64,000 bases of DNA, taken from positions 2,108,001 through 2,172,000 of the forward strand of contig NZ_CP007456.1 in NCBI RefSeq assembly GCF_000800455.1, in the 5' to 3' direction. This DNA comes from Bifidobacterium catenulatum PV20-2 (GTDB lineage: Bacteria; Actinomycetota; Actinomycetes; Actinomycetales; Bifidobacteriaceae). Each line of letters starts with the position of its first letter. The first letter of the stretch is position 1. Below, one piece after another: positions 15,574-30,344 of the stretch. Both the position numbers and the translations under genes were made by a program. The notes under the pieces are model-generated. The model saw only the letters and a program-made list of their open reading frames with translations, ran no database searches and was not told the DNA's origin.

Positions 15574-15600
15574 GCCCCTTCCGGGAACCCCACGAGGGGC
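15574..15600 (-). terminator. Intrinsic terminator
   Basis: GCCCCT pairs with AGGGGC, with T6 on the minus-strand side. It was probably a distal terminator of the rRNA operon before the IS inserted between it and 17054. Confidence 0.6.
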
Positions 15601-15676
15601 ACGGCCGGAAGACCCCGACCCAGCCAACCGGAACAAAAGCCTCCCGCACGCCGCGGGAAGCGAACACCAAAAGGCA

Positions 15677-17034
15677 GGGTTATTGGCCAAAATGTGTGTC
15701 TGGAATTGTCTCTGAGGCCTTGTGCTGCAAGGGTCTGGAGGTATTTGAATGTGATGGAGGGGACTTTCCAGGTCGGCCAAAATGTGTGTCTGAAACCGGT
15801 TGGGACGTCTTATAACAGTAGGCGTGAGGAGCGTTTGAATGTGGTTGTCTGAAAGGTATGAGAATTCCTCTGTGTCCCGGATGTCACACCACGATGAAGA
15901 AGAACGGAAAGACCTCGGCCGGTAGGACGCGCTGGCGGTGCAAGGATCCCGGCTGCGGTAGCTCGCTGTCGCGCGGCTATGATCGGCGGGCGGCGGATCT
16001 GGAGACGTCGCTGCGCTGGTTGTTGTCCAAGCAAAGCCAGGCCGAGTATGCGATCCCGGCGCGCACGCTGCGCCGGATGAACGAGTTGTTATGGAGCCTG
16101 TGGCCGCCGGTTCCGCTGGTCGACGAGGTGTATGACGTGGTGCATTTGGACGGTATTCACTTGCATCGGGATGCGGTCGTGTTGATAGCGATCGCCTGCG
16201 GGCATGTGATCGGCTGGTACGTCGCCAAAAGCGAGACCGCTGCCGCGTGGGCTCATCTCATGGCCAGGATCGCCCCGCCACTGGCGGTGGTGGTCGACGG
16301 GGGCGGTGGCATTCTGAAGGCATTGCGCGAGCACTGGCCTGATACCAAGGTGCAGCGGTGCTTGTTTCACGTGTGCATGAACATCACCCAGCTCACCGGA
16401 ATCAAGCCAAGGTCCGAGGCAGGCAAACAACTGCGGAAGATTGCTGTCGCCTTGAGCCGCGTGACGGACACGGATGCCGCGGCCGCATGGCTCGCCTCCT
16501 ACAACCAGTGGGAGCAAACGTACGACGCGTTCCTTGACGAGAAGAGCACGTACGCGGACGGTACCATAGCCGACCAGCACCAACGCCTCGTCAAAGCCAA
16601 ACGCATGATCCGCAGACGTATCCGCGAGAACCACCTGTTCACGTTCCTGGAACCACCCAAGGGTTGCACCACGCCGATCCCAGCGACGAACAACCTCATC
16701 GAGTCATGGAACGGGCGGATCCGCGACATGCTCCGCCACCACCGGGGATTAAGCCTGTTGCGCCGAATCAAGGCGATCTGCTGGTGGTGTTATCAACACA
16801 CCCGACAGCCCAAACCAGCCTCATGGCTCATAACCAACGCCATCAGTGACCAGCAGATCGAGGAACTCTACCGCAAAGCATGGGAACACAGCCCACAAGG
16901 CGCATACGAAACCTACGGCATCCCCAACCGGTACGGCACCGGCATCGACTGGAACGAATTCCACACCCGCGTAAAATACCCCAACACCACCGACTAACCC
17001 CATACCACCAGACACACATTTTGGCCAATAACCC
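15677..17034 (+). mobile_element. IS1249-group (IS256 family) insertion sequence, copy 1
   Basis: 1358 bp. The terminal inverted repeats are perfect over 27 bp, beginning GGGTTATTGGCCAAAATG. It is flanked by the 8-bp target duplication AAAAGGCA (15669-15676 and 17035-17042). The terminal motif GGCCAAAATGTGTGTCTG is repeated 90 bp inside the left end (15775-15792). It encodes one transposase. It inserted downstream of the rRNA operon between two terminators. It appears identical in sequence and length to the copy at 41803-43160. Confidence 0.93.
15858..16997 (+). CDS. IS1249-group transposase (copy 1)
   Basis: 379-aa DDE transposase of the IS256 superfamily, IS1249 group. An N-terminal zinc ribbon (Cys6/Cys9 and Cys28/Cys33) with T-S-A-G-R-T-R-W-R-C is followed by the catalytic core. 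The acidic triad is plausibly Asp98 (H-L-D-G-I), Asp147 (V-V-D-G-G-G) and Glu282 (N-N-L-I-E-S-W-N-G), with the family C/H pattern (C-L-F-H-V-C) between. The gene fills the IS and is intact, so this copy should be able to transpose. Confidence 0.9.
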   Translation: MRIPLCPGCHTTMKKNGKTSAGRTRWRCKDPGCGSSLSRGYDRRAADLETSLRWLLSKQSQAEYAIPARTLRRMNELLWSLWPPVPLVDEVYDVVHLDGIHLHRDAVVLIAIACGHVIGWYVAKSETAAAWAHLMARIAPPLAVVVDGGGGILKALREHWPDTKVQRCLFHVCMNITQLTGIKPRSEAGKQLRKIAVALSRVTDTDAAAAWLASYNQWEQTYDAFLDEKSTYADGTIADQHQRLVKAKRMIRRRIRENHLFTFLEPPKGCTTPIPATNNLIESWNGRIRDMLRHHRGLSLLRRIKAICWWCYQHTRQPKPASWLITNAISDQQIEELYRKAWEHSPQGAYETYGIPNRYGTGIDWNEFHTRVKYPNTTD

Positions 17035-17053
17035 AAAAGGCAAACAAAAAAAA

Positions 17054-17085
17054 GGGTTCCCGGAGCCGAAGCCCGACGGGAACCC
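17054..17085 (-). terminator. rRNA operon terminator
   Basis: GGGTTCCCG pairs with CGGGAACCC, followed on the minus strand by T8, about 75 nt downstream of 5S. A weaker hairpin followed by T7 lies between it and 5S. Confidence 0.85.
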
Positions 17086-17157
17086 CGTGCGAATAAAAAA
17101 AGAGGACCCCCGGGAATCCCGCCACGGGGCTCGACCGGAGGATCCTCCGACGTTGAA

Positions 17158-17274
17158 TGCGGCGGCGTGCTACTCTCCCACACCCTCTCGAGTGCAGTAC
17201 CATCGCCGCGACCAGGCCTTAGCTTCCGGGTTCGGAAAGGGACCGGGCGTCTCACCTGGGCCATGACCACCGCA
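17158..17274 (-). rRNA. rrf: 5S ribosomal RNA
   Basis: Recognised from the conserved 5S sequence on the minus strand (CGCCCGGTCCC, TTCCGAACCCGGAAGCTAAG, GGGAGAGTAG). Length about 117 nt. Ends are approximate. Confidence 0.9.
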
Positions 17275-17486
17275 AAACCAATACAACGGCCAACCGGGAA
17301 ACCGGCGGCCGGCAAACGGAACCAGCCACGCGACCGATTCCGATCGTGGCGGTCCGGGAACCGGACAACGGACGCGAAGCAAAACGCCTTACCAACATCA
17401 TCATTGTGACCACAAGAAACAGCGTTCCCTGCCATCCAACGAGAAAACCACCACAGGACGAGACCCAACCCACAAGGGTTGGAAAG

Positions 17487-22545
<5,059 letters not shown>

Positions 22546-23215
22546 TCGTGGAAAGACATCGAATAGATGACTCTCAAAAAAAGAAACCGACATCCGTTTA
22601 TCAGGAAAACGGACTGTCCGCAAAAACCCCGTCCCGTTTGACCGGCCTCCCGGCACCCACGCCAAACGCGCGCGGGCCGTAAGACGGACTGGCAATCATT
22701 GACTATAAAGAAGTAGTACAAATACGCTCTTGAGTTCTCAAACCACCACCACTCACCCACCTCGAAGCACCCCAACCAGGGAACCACTCGCCGAGCGGCA
22801 GCGAAGAGTCAATCTACACGAAACCGGCCACCCACGCAACCCGGCCCATCATGAACGCCCCGTGAACCATTGGAAAACAACGCATCCACCGGCGTGTCGA
22901 AAACACGGGAAAAACGGGCGGCCGACGCCACCGCGCAGCGAGAGGCCGTCGGAAAACCCCGAAACACCCCACCACAAACCAACATCCGGGCGTGTCGCAA
23001 CCACACTATCCGTTTACAGCCAATCCCCCAAGCCAACCCATCCGAGAAAACCTCCCAGCTGAAAGCTGAAATCGGAGAAACAGAAAAAGCAGATAAACGA
23101 AACCGCACCACCGATCGTTGTCCTGAACAAATTCAGATCTCAACTGATCGAAAGTGCGGTTTTGCATATGCGCGTGCAAGCGACGGCAGAACAAGGCCGC
23201 GCAGCCAAAAATCGA
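22546..23215 (-). promoter_or_regulatory. rRNA operon leader and promoter region
   Basis: No gene is seen. A leader boxA-like motif, TTTGAGAACTCAAGAG (minus strand, about 22725-22742), lies about 190 nt upstream of 16S and matches the one in the spacer. The promoter must lie in the region upstream of it, but I cannot place -35/-10 elements with confidence. Confidence 0.5.
23104..23160 (-). terminator. Hairpin at the 3' side of the DUF6541-like gene
   Basis: CCGCAC pairs with GTGCGG, with further pairing inside (CTGAAC..TTCAG). T-rich bases follow on both strands. It lies about 60 nt beyond the stop codon at 23216. Confidence 0.5.
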
Positions 23216-25642
23216 TTAATCGGCGCAACCGAAACGGTAGAGGGCCCAACCCTGGCCGTATTGCGAATAATCGGCAACCTTCACCAACGTGCCGCCATCC
23301 ACATACGTATCAATCAATTCCTCATTATGGAAGGAATCGTATTGGGCGCGATACGGGAACGACTGCAAGCTTTGCGCCTGGTCGCCCATCGTAAGAAAGT
23401 ACTCCGGAGCGTCGGTCAGCGAACATACCGTGCCAAGCACCTGCTGCCTATCGCCGGAAGCAAACGCAGTCTCCACTTTGCCGAACGGAGCGGATGGCAC
23501 ATCGGTGCGCGCATTGATGATCGGATACAGCATGTTCGCGTTGAACAGCGTATCCGCATACATCGAACCGTTTAACGGATCGGAAATGATGGTGGCCTGA
23601 GTGCCAGTACGTTCCGTGACCTTGCGCAGCACAGTGATTTTCTGCTCGGTGAGCTGCTCGTTGGGGTCGCTTTGGTTCAGGCTGGAATGCGCGATGATCG
23701 CGTCACGAGCTGCAGTGCGAGACGGGCATACGATCTGCGCGGAAACCGCAAGTATCGCAACTACGAGGAATACGGCGAGTGGGCCGATCCAATTGGAAGC
23801 GAGAGAAACGTTCTTCACGGAAGAAACAGCAGACGCAGAAGAAAGAGAAGGAACGGAAGAAGAAGAAACACTATTCTTCGCGGAGAAAGAAGATGCGGAA
23901 GGAGCGAAAGAAGCGGATGCGGCGCACGCGGAAACGCATTCGGAAAGCGCGTTGACGCCAATGACAAGCAACGGCAACGCAACCAGGGGAAGCATGGTCA
24001 TAATGCGGTTTTCATCGCGATACCAGGGAGCGCTGATGATATTCGGCAGCGCGCCAACCAACGTGACCGTGCACACATATACCAGCGTGACCAGCAGAAA
24101 CGCGGCCGTCAACGCGATCACGTCACGCAGGCGATCGTTGCGGCGAGGTCGAGATGGTTCGGATGATGAGGATAAGGAGACGTCGGCAGGATCGGAACAC
24201 GAAGCAGCCGGCAGACCGGAAGCGGAAACTGGGGAAACAGCAGGAGCGGAAACCTCAGTATCGGAAGCCAAAACATCAGCATCAGCGGAAAAAGCGGGAG
24301 CCACAGTGGAAACAGCACCCGAAAGCGAATCCGAAGAGCGCATAGCAGCGCGGCGGGAGGCGCAAACGAAAGCGGCAACGGTTCCCGCAATCAGCAATAA
24401 TGCGAACAAAATCGCAGGAAAACCGTCAAGACCATCCGTGAAACAGAACGAAATCGACTCCCACAAATTCTTGGACGGCTGATGGCTATGGAACCAGGAA
24501 GCGGGATTCGCCCAACGGTCCGATTTGAACGACGTAAGCATCAGAGCCACAAACGCAACCGCGCCGACACACATGGCGATAAACGCACCCAGAATCAGCT
24601 TCCACGGCAAACGCAACACAATGAACGGCACCAGAATCAGAGCGTACGTGAATGCGATACGCGGGTGCGCAACGAGGCAAACCACGCCTGCGATAGCAGT
24701 GATCGCGAGCCATTTCACTATATGCTCGCGTGCGGCGATCGCGTCGAACAAGCGCAACGTGGCAGCGATAAGAAACGGCAGCAGCGACGTGGCGAAACCG
24801 AATGCGATCAGCGGACCGGCATTCAGCAGTCCGTACGGGTGGCATACCGAGCTGACGGCGAGCACGGGCACGAACAGTCCAATCAGATTCTGCAGAACGA
24901 AAGTAGCGTCGAGAGTGGCGTTATATTGCCGATTCACAGCTGACGATACCTGCTGATTTGAAACATTCGACGATTCAGATACGGATGATGATTCAGACGT
25001 AGGCGATGCTTGCGAAATACGTGAAATTGGATTGGAAATTGGATTGCCGCGATTCCAACGTTGCAGGAAATACCTGCACAATACCAGCATTCCGGAGGGG
25101 AAAATCACGCCCGAAGCGATGATCCACGTGATATTGAATGCCGCATAAATCGAACATTGCACGCCGAACAGCGCCGCGATTTTGATCACGAAATAAGCGC
25201 AAACATGGAATAACGGCGGATAGAACGAATTATGAGGCCACAAATGCAGCGCCGCCCCCAAACCTTCGTCAAGCAGGCGGCGAATGAAATAGTAATGCGC
25301 GGGGGCATCGCTGCTGACGATCGGCGTATTCCATACCGTGGAGGGGAACCACGCAATCACCAGGCATAGTGCGGACGCGATGCCGATAATCGACGTAAGC
25401 CACGGCAATAACGCGCGGAGCGACGCCGGATGCAGCATCGCAGGACGCCATCGCAGACCACGTTTCCGCTCGGACGGGCCGCCATTGGACGAGCCGTTCT
25501 GCCGAAGCTGAGTCTGCGCATGCGTCTGAATCGAGCCATGATCGGCCGTTACGGAACCGGTATTCGCAATCTGTTCGGAAGTCATCGATTCCATCGTAGC
25601 GAGTGCCGCAACCATGCTCAACGTTCGATTTTCAGGAATCAT
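23216..25642 (-). CDS. Large polytopic membrane protein (DUF6541-like)
   Basis: 808-aa integral membrane protein. After about 75 hydrophilic residues there are about a dozen predicted membrane segments. An early extracytoplasmic motif S-D-A-P-A-H-Y-Y-F-I-R-R and H-N-S-F-Y-P-P-L-F-H resembles the substrate loop of GT-C-type glycosyltransferase-like proteins, hence the DUF6541 assignment. Two long Ser/Ala/Val-rich cytosolic loops (about residues 470-520 and 610-650) are low-complexity. The C-terminal soluble domain includes a segment I-I-S-D-P-L-N-G-S-M-Y-A-D. A role in cell-envelope glycan assembly is inferred from topology and family only. The ribosome binding site is weak, so the start could be a downstream Met. 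Confidence 0.7.
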   Translation of the reverse strand: MIPENRTLSMVAALATMESMTSEQIANTGSVTADHGSIQTHAQTQLRQNGSSNGGPSERKRGLRWRPAMLHPASLRALLPWLTSIIGIASALCLVIAWFPSTVWNTPIVSSDAPAHYYFIRRLLDEGLGAALHLWPHNSFYPPLFHVCAYFVIKIAALFGVQCSIYAAFNITWIIASGVIFPSGMLVLCRYFLQRWNRGNPISNPISRISQASPTSESSSVSESSNVSNQQVSSAVNRQYNATLDATFVLQNLIGLFVPVLAVSSVCHPYGLLNAGPLIAFGFATSLLPFLIAATLRLFDAIAAREHIVKWLAITAIAGVVCLVAHPRIAFTYALILVPFIVLRLPWKLILGAFIAMCVGAVAFVALMLTSFKSDRWANPASWFHSHQPSKNLWESISFCFTDGLDGFPAILFALLLIAGTVAAFVCASRRAAMRSSDSLSGAVSTVAPAFSADADVLASDTEVSAPAVSPVSASGLPAASCSDPADVSLSSSSEPSRPRRNDRLRDVIALTAAFLLVTLVYVCTVTLVGALPNIISAPWYRDENRIMTMLPLVALPLLVIGVNALSECVSACAASASFAPSASSFSAKNSVSSSSVPSLSSASAVSSVKNVSLASNWIGPLAVFLVVAILAVSAQIVCPSRTAARDAIIAHSSLNQSDPNEQLTEQKITVLRKVTERTGTQATIISDPLNGSMYADTLFNANMLYPIINARTDVPSAPFGKVETAFASGDRQQVLGTVCSLTDAPEYFLTMGDQAQSLQSFPYRAQYDSFHNEELIDTYVDGGTLVKVADYSQYGQGWALYRFGCAD

Positions 25643-25823
25643 TCAGACTTCATGCAGGGGTATAACAGTGTTGCGCAAGAAAACAATCACGTTGGAAGCC
25701 CAAGATGATTTCACGGGACGCACCATGCGCTACGGGCCTGCCTTGCTGCGGAGCGCGCGTCCCGGCCAACGCTGACGTCGGCATGCGCCGGCGCGCAATA
25801 ACAGAGAACTGGAGAAGTACCGC

Positions 25824-27149
25824 ATGTTCGTTCTCAAGAACGCATGGGCGGCGCTCGGCCGCGTCAAATGGCGCACCGCGCTGATCGCCCTACTCGCACT
25901 ACTGGTGTCTTTCTCGGCTGCCGTGGATCTGGCAGTCATACGAGCAGACGACGCCGCCAATAATGAGACATACCAGTCGCAGAAAGCCACTGCGGTGATT
26001 CGGCCGACCGCGCAGACCAAAGCCAAGCGCGACGGTGCCGATTCCAGCTACACCGACAAGTACTTGACGTGGGAAAAGTACAGCACGTATGCAACGGCCG
26101 CGCAGAGCAACAACGTGACCTTCAATTACACGTTGGCAACGTCAGTGCCGGTGCGCGAAAGCAAGTCGTTGCAGGCAATCGCCGCGAAAAACGATACCAG
26201 CGAAGACAAGACCGGCGGCAATCTGACCCTGCAGGCGTTCTACACGTTGGACGCCGCGAAAATCAACGATTACGGCTACTACAAAGTGGTCAAAGGCAAG
26301 CACCTGAGCTATAAGACGCAAAGCGACGGCGTGCTCATTTCGCAGGCGCTGGCCGATAAGAACAATCTCAAGGTCGGCGACAAGGTGACGGTCGGCAATC
26401 CGTCGAAGGCTTCCGAAACGTACACGTTCACCGTGCGCGGCATTTACGAATACGACAGCGACGTGCCTGAGGGCAACGGTTCCGACGCGAAATACGCAAA
26501 GGACAATCGTGAGAACGTGATCTACACGACGTATATCAACTTCGCCAAGAACGGGCTTGACACGACGGAGGCCACGGGATGGGGCGTTCCGAATCTCAAT
26601 ATCGTGTTCTCTCTGGCGAATCCTTCCACGTACAACAAGTTCGTGCGCTCGGTGAAGAAAGCCAAGTTGGACACGAAGACGTACGAGATCACCTCGCCGT
26701 CGCTTACCGCCTATAAGAAGTCAATCGAGCCGCTTGATTCCGCCGCTTCGGCCGCGCGCATCATGCTGTTGGCCATGACGATCGTCGGCGGAATCGCGTT
26801 GCTGGCATTAATTGTGTGGGCGGCGGTCGGCGGCCGTCGCGATGAAATCGGCATGGCGATGATCACCGGCGTGACCAAGGGCCGTTTGGGATGGCAGTTC
26901 ATGCTGGAAACGTTCATGATGACGGTTCCGGGTTGGATCATCGGCTTGGTTGCCGGCGCGCTGTTGGCGAAGCCGATCGGTACCGCGTGGGCCGGCGGGC
27001 AGGCTGTGGCGATCACGTCCGCTTCGGTGTGGAATGTGATCTGGTACGGCTTGGGCGCATGCCTGGTGCTTGGCATCGTGGCGTTCGTGCGCGTGGCCTG
27101 CTTCAACCTGAACCAACTGTTTGAGGAACGCTCGGAGGTGACGGCATGA
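25824..27149 (+). CDS. FtsX-like ABC permease
   Basis: 441-aa permease of the MacB/FtsX type. The ATG at 25824 follows GGAGAAGT. One membrane segment lies at residues about 17-40, then an extracytoplasmic MacB-like core domain of about 270 residues (L-T-W-E-K-Y, V-L-I-S-Q-A-L-A-D-K-N-N-L-K-V-G-D-K-V-T-V). Three C-terminal membrane helices follow, with the cytoplasmic coupling segment G-G-R-R-D-E-I-G-M-A-M-I-T-G-V. Such permeases perform mechanotransmission or lipoprotein/peptide handling rather than small-molecule import. Its stop overlaps the start of the ATPase gene (ATGA), so the two form one complex. Confidence 0.87.
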   Translation: MFVLKNAWAALGRVKWRTALIALLALLVSFSAAVDLAVIRADDAANNETYQSQKATAVIRPTAQTKAKRDGADSSYTDKYLTWEKYSTYATAAQSNNVTFNYTLATSVPVRESKSLQAIAAKNDTSEDKTGGNLTLQAFYTLDAAKINDYGYYKVVKGKHLSYKTQSDGVLISQALADKNNLKVGDKVTVGNPSKASETYTFTVRGIYEYDSDVPEGNGSDAKYAKDNRENVIYTTYINFAKNGLDTTEATGWGVPNLNIVFSLANPSTYNKFVRSVKKAKLDTKTYEITSPSLTAYKKSIEPLDSAASAARIMLLAMTIVGGIALLALIVWAAVGGRRDEIGMAMITGVTKGRLGWQFMLETFMMTVPGWIIGLVAGALLAKPIGTAWAGGQAVAITSASVWNVIWYGLGACLVLGIVAFVRVACFNLNQLFEERSEVTA

Positions 27150-28264
27150 GCGACAATATGAACGATAAGAACGAGAACATCGACGAGACCGTGGTTGACG
27201 AGGCTGCGGTTGACGAGACCGCTGAATCCGCGGCAAGCGAGACCGTCGATGATGCTGCAATCGACGATATTGCAGCTGACACATCTTCCGCAGATTCCAT
27301 TGAATCCATCGACTTTACGGTGGTGTACGACGATGACAATGCAGCGGTTGCAGGCAACGATACTGTAGACGCCGCCGAAACCGCCGATGCTGCAAATAAC
27401 GCTGCGGATACCACGAATGACGATTCGGACGTGGCGGCGAATAACGCGAATCAAGTGAAGGAAACGCTCGCTTTGCTTTCTTCCGACGAACCGACCGCAC
27501 TGGAATCGCATGAAACGGTGAAAGCCGACTCCGCAACCAGCGTTTCGTCACAGCTTGACAACGAAATCAAGCGCAATCGCAAAAAGGATGCGTTCTTCTT
27601 CAAAGCGAATCCGACGTTCGCGCTCGATCATGTGACCGTGACCAATCGCAAGACCGGCCGCAATATTCTTGACGACCTGTCGTTGTCGTTCCATGCGGGC
27701 GCCACACATGCGGTGCTCGTGGACGTGGAGGATCGCGAACAGCATCAGGCATTGCTGGCCACCATGGTCGGCATGGTGCGCACGGACCGCGGCAATGTGA
27801 TGCACAAAAGCGCCAACCTGAGCGACGTCGAACCGGTCGAAATGTTGGGACACCGCATCGGATTCATTCCGCAACGTTTCGCTTTCCGCCCCGATCTCGA
27901 CGCGGAAAGCAATATCCTGTACGCCATGGATGCGTCGAACCGCAACTTCCTCAAGCCGAAGCCTATAATCGCCCGCGAACTACTCAAGCGCGTGGGCTTC
28001 GACGAAGTGACGTCTGGCCTGGCAGTCGGCGAAGTAAGCGAACTGAACCAGCGTCGTGTGGCCATCGCTCGTGCGTTGAGCTGCGAGGCTGAAGTGATCA
28101 TCGCCGACGAGCCGACCGCTGGATTGGATGCCGACGATGCGGCCGTGGTGTTGGAGCTGTTGAAGAAGTTCAAGCGCGATGCCGATCGCAAGCGCGCCAT
28201 CATCGTGGTGACCACCAATCCGGAGGTCGCCGATGCGATGGAACACAGCGTGGAACTCGACTAG
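27146..28264 (+). CDS. Degenerate ABC ATPase with acidic N-terminal extension
   Basis: 372 aa, translationally coupled to the FtsX-like permease. Residues 1 to about 130 are a very acidic, low-complexity extension rich in D, E, A, N, T. The nucleotide-binding domain starts near F-A-L-D-H-V-T-V. The Walker A (G-x4-G-K-S/T) is absent: the position reads A-V-L-V-D-V-E-D-R-E-Q-H-Q. The signature motif is V-S-E-L-N-Q instead of L-S-G-G-Q, and the H-loop His is replaced by Asn (V-T-T-N-P). The Q-loop (F-I-P-Q-R) and Walker B (I-I-A-D-E-P-T) remain. It is therefore probably unable to hydrolyse ATP and may be a regulatory subunit or work with another ATPase. Confidence 0.8.
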   Translation: MSDNMNDKNENIDETVVDEAAVDETAESAASETVDDAAIDDIAADTSSADSIESIDFTVVYDDDNAAVAGNDTVDAAETADAANNAADTTNDDSDVAANNANQVKETLALLSSDEPTALESHETVKADSATSVSSQLDNEIKRNRKKDAFFFKANPTFALDHVTVTNRKTGRNILDDLSLSFHAGATHAVLVDVEDREQHQALLATMVGMVRTDRGNVMHKSANLSDVEPVEMLGHRIGFIPQRFAFRPDLDAESNILYAMDASNRNFLKPKPIIARELLKRVGFDEVTSGLAVGEVSELNQRRVAIARALSCEAEVIIADEPTAGLDADDAAVVLELLKKFKRDADRKRAIIVVTTNPEVADAMEHSVELD

Positions 28265-28315
28265 CCGCCTAGTGCAACGGGCGCACGAACATAGACTCTT
28301 TCGCGCGCCCACAGG

Positions 28316-28360
28316 TAAGCCCTTTGGAATTCTGGTTTTAGCCAAATTCCAAAGGGCTTA
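28316..28360. terminator. 16-bp-stem hairpin between convergent genes
   Basis: TAAGCCCTTTGGAATT pairs perfectly with its complement. It lies between the ABC ATPase (plus) and the HD protein (minus) and is suited to bidirectional termination, though it lacks a long T-run. Confidence 0.65.
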
Positions 28361-28382
28361 CGTGTTCTGAAAGCGGTCTGCC

Positions 28383-29174
28383 CTACTCCGCGATACGCAT
28401 GTGGTACTGCTCGGCAAGTGGCGTGACGTCAAGCACGCCGTATCGTTCGAGCAGCCGCAGCCATTCGCGCCTGTTGCTTTCGCCGAAACGGGCCGCTTTG
28501 CGCGCATAGGCTTCGGCAGTCAGGAACTTCGGCGGAATCGACTTGCTGTTGTACTTGTCGGCCACCATCACCACTTCCTGCTCAAGATTCATGGGCACAT
28601 AGTCGGCCGGAGGCAGCGGCAATCCTTGCGATTCCACCGCTTCTTTGGTGAGTCCCACACCGGTGTGGTTGCGCGCGAACTGCGCGATGGACTCGTCAAC
28701 ACCCTCATTCAACAAATATTCGTAGCCTTTAAGCCCATGCCGCACGTAATTCGGACCGTCGAATTTCAGCGGCCCACCGTCGGAACCATCTTGTTTGAGC
28801 AGAAAATACGTGCCGATATCATGCAGCAGACCACCGATCACCACCAGATGCTCATCGATCAGCCTTGGCGGAACGGTTCCGCCCGTAAGCCCGTCCGATG
28901 ATGGAATGGAAGGAATGCGAAGCATGCCGAACGATTCGTCTCCATTGCCATCTTGCGTAAGCCTAAGGCCGAAATCGCCCACTTTTTCGGGGGCGTCGTC
29001 CGGTAGCGTGCATCGACGGGTGAAAAGTGCGTTCTGCCTGCATGCCATGCGACGTGCGATGTCGGCAACGACTACGCAATGTCCGTGAATCAAATCGTAT
29101 GCGGCTTGCGATTGCGCGATTTTTCGATGCAGTTCGTCAACTTGGGCGAGTGTAGGAATATATCCGGTTGTCAT
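28383..29174 (-). CDS. HD-domain phosphohydrolase
   Basis: 263-aa cytosolic protein with an HD metal-dependent phosphohydrolase fold. Metal ligands are suggested by H-G-H-C-V-V-V-A-D (about residues 30-38), G-G-L-L-H-D-I-G-T-Y (the H-D pair, about 117), V-R-H-G-L-K-G-Y-E-Y-L (His about 143), F-A-R-N-H-T-G (His about 167) and M-V-A-D-K-Y-N-S (Asp about 205). HD proteins act on nucleotides or phosphorylated metabolites; the substrate here is unknown. Upstream, at 29240-29300, is a short run of near-repeats (CCCAGATGAAAAT twice, then GTCGAAAAT twice) of no obvious function. Confidence 0.83.
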   Translation of the reverse strand: MTTGYIPTLAQVDELHRKIAQSQAAYDLIHGHCVVVADIARRMACRQNALFTRRCTLPDDAPEKVGDFGLRLTQDGNGDESFGMLRIPSIPSSDGLTGGTVPPRLIDEHLVVIGGLLHDIGTYFLLKQDGSDGGPLKFDGPNYVRHGLKGYEYLLNEGVDESIAQFARNHTGVGLTKEAVESQGLPLPPADYVPMNLEQEVVMVADKYNSKSIPPKFLTAEAYARKAARFGESNRREWLRLLERYGVLDVTPLAEQYHMRIAE

Positions 29175-29323
29175 ACCGCCTATCTTAGGCGCTGTATGAC
29201 GATTGCCGCATGCTGAATCCGGTCGAAAAAATGTCCAGAAATCCCAGATGAAAATCCCAGATGAAAATTACAGTCGAAAATTACGGTCGAAAATTCCCAA
29301 GTACGGATTTCAGCTTACGAATT

Positions 29324-30208
29324 TCAGATAGAACGCACGCGAAATGCGCCGGTACGGTTAGAAGCGACGATCATCCGATCGTTTTCCAAACGAGTCCAGC
29401 CATCTTCGGCACGCTGATCGAAACCGGAGCTGGCCACAACCACGCCCTTCAGCTGGCCTGCAGCCTGATCCGCTTCGGATTCGCCGAGCGCACGATAGCG
29501 CATCACACGATAGTCATGCGCCTGGTCGCCACGTCCGTACTGGTCGTAGATTTCCACAATGCGCTTGGACGTGACCTCACGACCGGCCGCGCACAGAGCG
29601 ATGAACTGGTCTTGGCTCTGAATCATGCAGTTGTAGCTGGATTTCGGATAGCTTTTGCGCAGTTCGCGCACAGCCTGCGCGACCGCCTCGTCGAGCGCGA
29701 AACCAAAACCGATGTACTGCAGAATCACTGCGAAGAAAATGGCGGAATCGGAACGGCCGCCGGTGGACTGCACGATATTCGGATCGACTGGGAACGCACG
29801 GTTGGTGATGATATTGCGACCCTGATCGTCGGAAATATCGCCATTGTGGATGAAGCTCAATCCGTTGGCGTAGAACGGCTGCTGGTTTTCGAGAATCAGC
29901 GGCAGGTTCGAGCTGGCCAAACGTAGGTGCCACAGGCCTCCACGGGCCGGAGCGTTGGCGAGCTCGTCGAAAATCGGATCATGGCGGGCCGCGATCGTGT
30001 TCTTGTAGATGGCGGTGCCGGTTTCCGGAGTGGGAGCGCCACCGTCACGTAGGTACGGCGACTCGCTCGGCACGGTGACCAGCGCGGAGCCCCAGCCATC
30101 GTTGTGGATTTCACTCAGATCACGGAAATCGCGTACGGTCTGCATGCCGAGCACACCATTGAGACTGGTGTTGCTTCCGGCTGCCGCGAATCCAAGTAAT
30201 CTGCACAT
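29324..30208 (-). CDS. Class II glutamine amidotransferase (YafJ-like)
   Basis: 294 aa starting M-C-R-L-L-G-F. Cys2 would be the N-terminal nucleophile after Met removal (Ntn hydrolase). Further landmarks are H-N-D-G-W-G, L-R-L-A-S-S-N-L-P and S-F-I-H-N-G-D-I-S-D, the glutaminase-domain core. No synthase domain is attached, so it belongs to the stand-alone YafJ/Gn-AT-II group. Members are predicted amidohydrolases or amidotransferases of uncertain substrate. The C-terminus has W-T-R-L-E-N-D-R-M-I-V-A-S-N. Confidence 0.87.
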   Translation of the reverse strand: MCRLLGFAAAGSNTSLNGVLGMQTVRDFRDLSEIHNDGWGSALVTVPSESPYLRDGGAPTPETGTAIYKNTIAARHDPIFDELANAPARGGLWHLRLASSNLPLILENQQPFYANGLSFIHNGDISDDQGRNIITNRAFPVDPNIVQSTGGRSDSAIFFAVILQYIGFGFALDEAVAQAVRELRKSYPKSSYNCMIQSQDQFIALCAAGREVTSKRIVEIYDQYGRGDQAHDYRVMRYRALGESEADQAAGQLKGVVVASSGFDQRAEDGWTRLENDRMIVASNRTGAFRVRSI

Positions 30209-30344
30209 GGTTGATTACTCTACAGGGCTTGTGCTGCAACGCGCGCATATGGCTATCGACATTGCTTATAGCGTGCAAAAAACCGCGTGATTCCAACGAT
30301 TCTTCGCGATAAGACCGTGCAAAACCTACAAAATGTCCCTACGA

